A stretch of 8,731 nucleotides of DNA from CAYMCV01 sp964389005 (lineage in GTDB: Bacteria; Bacillota; Clostridia; Lachnospirales; Lachnospiraceae). Under the pieces are notes generated by a model, which did not search any database, had not been told where the DNA came from, and was given only the letters and a program-made list of their open reading frames with translations. Location: positions 1-8,731 of the forward strand of contig CAYMCV010000105.1 of assembly GCA_964389005.1 (NCBI GenBank), read 5' to 3'. Position numbers and translations under genes: made by a program. The number at the start of each line of letters is the position of its first letter. Within the stretch, counting starts at the first letter, position 1. Below are positions 7,222-8,731 of this stretch, piece by piece.

Positions 7222-7288
7222 ATAGAGTTTTATCAGTTGCGGATGGCGAGCAGTTTTCCGTGATTATAGTGCGCATGGCGTATGGACA

Positions 7289-7320
7289 GTGGGAGCCGGA
7301 ATCAACCGGCGCCGAACCAC
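7289..7320 (+). promoter_or_regulatory. L1-binding-site-like RNA hairpin in the rplK leader
   Basis: In RNA form GTGG (7289-7292) pairs with CCAC (7317-7320), then an internal loop of GA against GCCGAA, then GCCGG (7295-7299) pairs with CCGGC (7306-7310), with an AATCAA loop. The 5' strand GTGGGAG and 3' strand ending ACCAC resemble the H76 region of 23S rRNA where L1 binds. L1 is known to repress its own operon by binding such a site in mRNA, so this is a candidate translational autoregulatory element. It ends about 10 bases before the rplK binding site AGGAGG. Confidence 0.65.
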
Positions 7321-7335
7321 ATTTTATTTAGGAGG

Positions 7336-7345
7336 NNNNNNNNNN
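7336..7345. other. Ten-base assembly gap (N) between rplK binding site and start codon
   Basis: Ten unknown bases follow AGGAGG (7330-7335) and precede GGTAGCCAAAATGG, which contains the rplK ATG. With the gap as drawn, the binding site is 20 bases from the ATG, too far. If the two flanks simply overlap by GG, the spacing becomes 8 bases, which is ideal, so the gap length is probably a placeholder. Confidence 0.95.
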
Positions 7346-7355
7346 GGTAGCCAAA

Positions 7356-7781
7356 ATGGCAAAGAAAGTAACAGGTTATATCAAATTACAGATTCCTGCC
7401 GGAAAAGCAACACCGGCACCGCCTGTTGGACCCGCTTTGGGACAGCACGGCGTTAACATCGTTGAATTTACGAAACAGTTCAACGCAAAGACAGCAGATA
7501 AGGGTGACATCATCATCCCTGTTGTAATTACCGTATATGCAGACAGAAGTTTTAGTTTCATTACCAAGACTCCTCCCGCTGCAGTACTTCTCAAGAAGGC
7601 TTGTAACTTAAAATCAGCGTCCGCTGCACCGAACAAGACCAAGGTTGCCACGATTTCCAAAGCGAAAGTTCAGGAAATTGCAGAACTGAAGATGCCGGAT
7701 TTGAATGCGGCCAGTCTGGAAGCGGCTATGAGCATGATTGCAGGAACAGCAAGAAGCATGGGTATTGTAGTAGAAGACTAA
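7356..7781 (+). CDS. rplK: 50S ribosomal protein L11
   Basis: The protein has 141 residues, the standard length, from the ATG at 7356. The N-terminal domain carries the conserved proline-rich start (QIPAGKATPAPPVGPALGQ, residues 12-30), which is where thiostrepton-class drugs bind together with 23S rRNA H43/H44. The C-terminal RNA-binding domain ends with GTARSMGIVVED (130-141). L11 forms the base of the GTPase-associated stalk. The coding sequence is intact despite the N-gap directly upstream. It is followed after 52 bases by rplA; that spacer holds the second L1-like hairpin. Confidence 0.98.
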   Translation: MAKKVTGYIKLQIPAGKATPAPPVGPALGQHGVNIVEFTKQFNAKTADKGDIIIPVVITVYADRSFSFITKTPPAAVLLKKACNLKSASAAPNKTKVATISKAKVQEIAELKMPDLNAASLEAAMSMIAGTARSMGIVVED

Positions 7782-7789
7782 TTAGGAAC

Positions 7790-7817
7790 GTGGGAGCACA
7801 TGAGTGCATTACACCAC
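7790..7817 (+). promoter_or_regulatory. Second L1-binding-site-like RNA hairpin, before rplA
   Basis: GTGG (7790-7793) pairs with CCAC (7814-7817), an internal loop sets GA against ATTACA, and GCAC (7796-7799) pairs with GTGC (7804-7807) around ATGA. The architecture, including a 2-base and a 6-base internal loop, is the same as in the rplK leader, while the inner stem differs in sequence, a pattern expected of a conserved structure. The element ends right at the rplA binding site AAGGAGGT (7818-7825), so a bound protein would block initiation. Confidence 0.65.
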
Positions 7818-7833
7818 AAGGAGGTAAATAAGA

Positions 7834-8526
7834 ATGAAACATGGTAAAAAATACAATGAAACAGCGAAGCAGATTGACCGTATGAGCTTCTACGAAGCAA
7901 CGGATGCGGTAGCGCTTGTGAAGAAAACAGCTGTTGCGAAGTTTGATGAGACCATTGAACTTCATATCAGAACCGGTTGCGACGGACGTCATGCTGAAGA
8001 GCAGATTCGTGGTGCGGTTGTTCTCCCGAACGGAACAGGTAAGACCGTTAAGGTTTTGGTTTTTGCAAAGGGTGATAAGGTTGCGGAAGCTGAGGCAGCC
8101 GGCGCAGATTATGTTGGCGGCGACGAACTGATTCCGAAGATTCAGAATGAAGGATGGCTTGACTTTGATGTTGTGGTTGCAACTCCTGACATGATGGGTG
8201 TTGTCGGACGTTTGGGTAAGGTTTTGGGACCCAAAGGTTTGATGCCGAACCCGAAGGCAGGAACGGTAACCATGGACGTTACCAAGGCGATTGCCGATAT
8301 CAAAGCAGGTAAGATCGAATACAGATTGGACAAAGCAAACATCATCCACTGCCCGATCGGAAAAGCTTCCTTTACCGAGGAACAGTTGCTTGAGAACTTC
8401 AACGCTTTGATGGATGCAATCCGCAAAGCAAAACCGAGCAGTTTGAAGGGACAGTACTTAAAGAGCGTTACGCTTTCAAGTACCATGGGCCCGGGCGTGA
8501 AATTAAACACCGTGAAATTACTGTAA
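7834..8526 (+). CDS. rplA: 50S ribosomal protein L1
   Basis: The protein has 230 residues, the normal length, from the ATG at 7834, eight bases after AAGGAGGT. Family signatures are RGAVVLPNGTGK (59-70) and LGPKGLMPNPKAGT (131-144), with the usual C-terminal segment PSSLKGQYLKSVTLSSTMGPGV. L1 forms the mobile stalk near the E site, and in several bacteria and archaea also represses translation of its own mRNA. The two hairpins before rplK and rplA fit that role. The gene is followed by a strong terminator nine bases after its stop, so it is the last gene of this unit. Confidence 0.98.
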   Translation: MKHGKKYNETAKQIDRMSFYEATDAVALVKKTAVAKFDETIELHIRTGCDGRHAEEQIRGAVVLPNGTGKTVKVLVFAKGDKVAEAEAAGADYVGGDELIPKIQNEGWLDFDVVVATPDMMGVVGRLGKVLGPKGLMPNPKAGTVTMDVTKAIADIKAGKIEYRLDKANIIHCPIGKASFTEEQLLENFNALMDAIRKAKPSSLKGQYLKSVTLSSTMGPGVKLNTVKLL

Positions 8527-8535
8527 GAAGAACAG

Positions 8536-8568
8536 GCCGTCGGCGAGACAATCGCCGGCGGCTTTTTT
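8536..8568 (+). terminator. Strong intrinsic terminator after rplA
   Basis: GCCGTCGGCGA (8536-8546) pairs with TCGCCGGCGGC (8552-8562), an 11-bp GC-rich stem with one G-U wobble and a GACAA loop, followed by six T residues (8563-8568). The T-tract end overlaps the -35 of the downstream promoter. Confidence 0.95.
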
Positions 8569-8596
8569 GACACCGATATCATTTTGATGGTATAAT
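8567..8596 (+). promoter_or_regulatory. Strong sigma-A type promoter, extended -10, for the downstream membrane protein gene
   Basis: A perfect -35 TTGACA (8567-8572) and perfect -10 TATAAT (8591-8596) are separated by 18 bases, with TGG directly before the -10 (extended). The first two bases of the -35 are the last Ts of the rplA terminator. The predicted start falls at about 8602-8604, on the start codon of the next gene. Confidence 0.85.
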
Positions 8597-8602
8597 AATT
8601 CT

Positions 8603-8731
8603 ATGAGTAAAAATAGGAATTCATCGGGAAAAAATAAATTATTGTCGTTGTTTATTGGCGTACTGGGAGCTGTATTGATACTCGGGACCGGCGTTCTTGC
8701 ATTTTTATCTATTATGCAAAAAGAACCTGCC
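8603..8731 (+). CDS. N-terminal part of an unrecognised membrane-anchored protein, truncated by window edge
   Basis: An ATG at 8603 opens a frame that runs to the right edge (43 codons). The visible N-terminus has a basic polar start (MSKNRNSSGKNK) and a hydrophobic stretch of about 25 residues (LLSLFIGVLGAVLILG and on to AFLSIM), then QKEPA. This is a signal anchor or uncleaved signal peptide without a lipobox, so the rest is likely outside the membrane. The family cannot be identified from this fragment. There is no Shine-Dalgarno site ahead of the ATG and the transcription start is predicted at it, so the mRNA may be leaderless. A TTG at 8642 is a possible alternative start, but would remove the basic residues before the anchor. 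Confidence 0.65.
   Translation, partial: MSKNRNSSGKNKLLSLFIGVLGAVLILGTGVLAFLSIMQKEPA

Noticed and set aside
7726..8582. Minus-strand frames (7726-8349 and 8142-8582) opposite rplK-rplA
   Set aside because: These are shadows of highly conserved ribosomal protein genes, with no binding sites or recognisable protein features.
1..8731. CRISPR arrays, insertion sequences or phage genes
   Set aside because: No regularly spaced repeats, transposase motifs or terminal inverted repeats were seen anywhere in the window.

Overview
The window looks like a chromosomal segment of a Gram-positive clostridial bacterium, most likely a member of the Lachnospiraceae. The reasons are the gene order rpmG-secE-nusG-rplK-rplA, strong AGGAGG-type ribosome binding sites, clear sigma-A type promoters, a B. 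licheniformis-type (GH13 subfamily 5) alpha-amylase, and a FliD-like protein of a form I associate with that family. The family-level placement is inference from gene content; no search was run.

Positions 2-4500 (+ strand) hold four co-directional, tightly packed genes: the 3' part of an FrhB/FdhB-type iron-sulfur protein, a polysaccharide pyruvyl transferase family protein, a family 2 glycosyltransferase with a helical (TPR-like) C-terminus, and a cytoplasmic alpha-amylase. The first three are a typical surface-polysaccharide assembly and decoration set. The amylase start lies inside the end of the glycosyltransferase gene, so the two are probably translationally coupled. A perfect hairpin at 4535-4560 separates this block from the convergent gene that follows.

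Positions 4589-5893 (- strand) encode a FliD-like (flagellar filament cap) protein standing alone. Its promoter at 6014-6042 overlaps a 17-bp palindrome that could be an operator. The gene-free stretch 5894-6220 holds this promoter and its untranslated leader, the divergent promoter of the ribosomal/secretion operon (6093-6121), and a leader with two U-tract hairpins before rpmG.

Positions 6221-8568 (+ strand) contain rpmG (L33, zinc-binding form), secE, nusG, a probable internal promoter with a structured leader, rplK (L11) and rplA (L1), ending at a strong intrinsic terminator. Two similar RNA hairpins, one before rplK and one before rplA, resemble the L1-binding site of 23S rRNA and are candidate autoregulatory sites. 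An N-filled assembly gap (7336-7345) falls between the rplK ribosome binding site and its start. After the terminator, a strong promoter overlapping the terminator's T-tract drives a gene that runs off the right edge. It encodes a protein with an N-terminal membrane anchor and appears to be transcribed as a leaderless mRNA. rplJ and rplL, the usual next genes, are not seen before the window ends.
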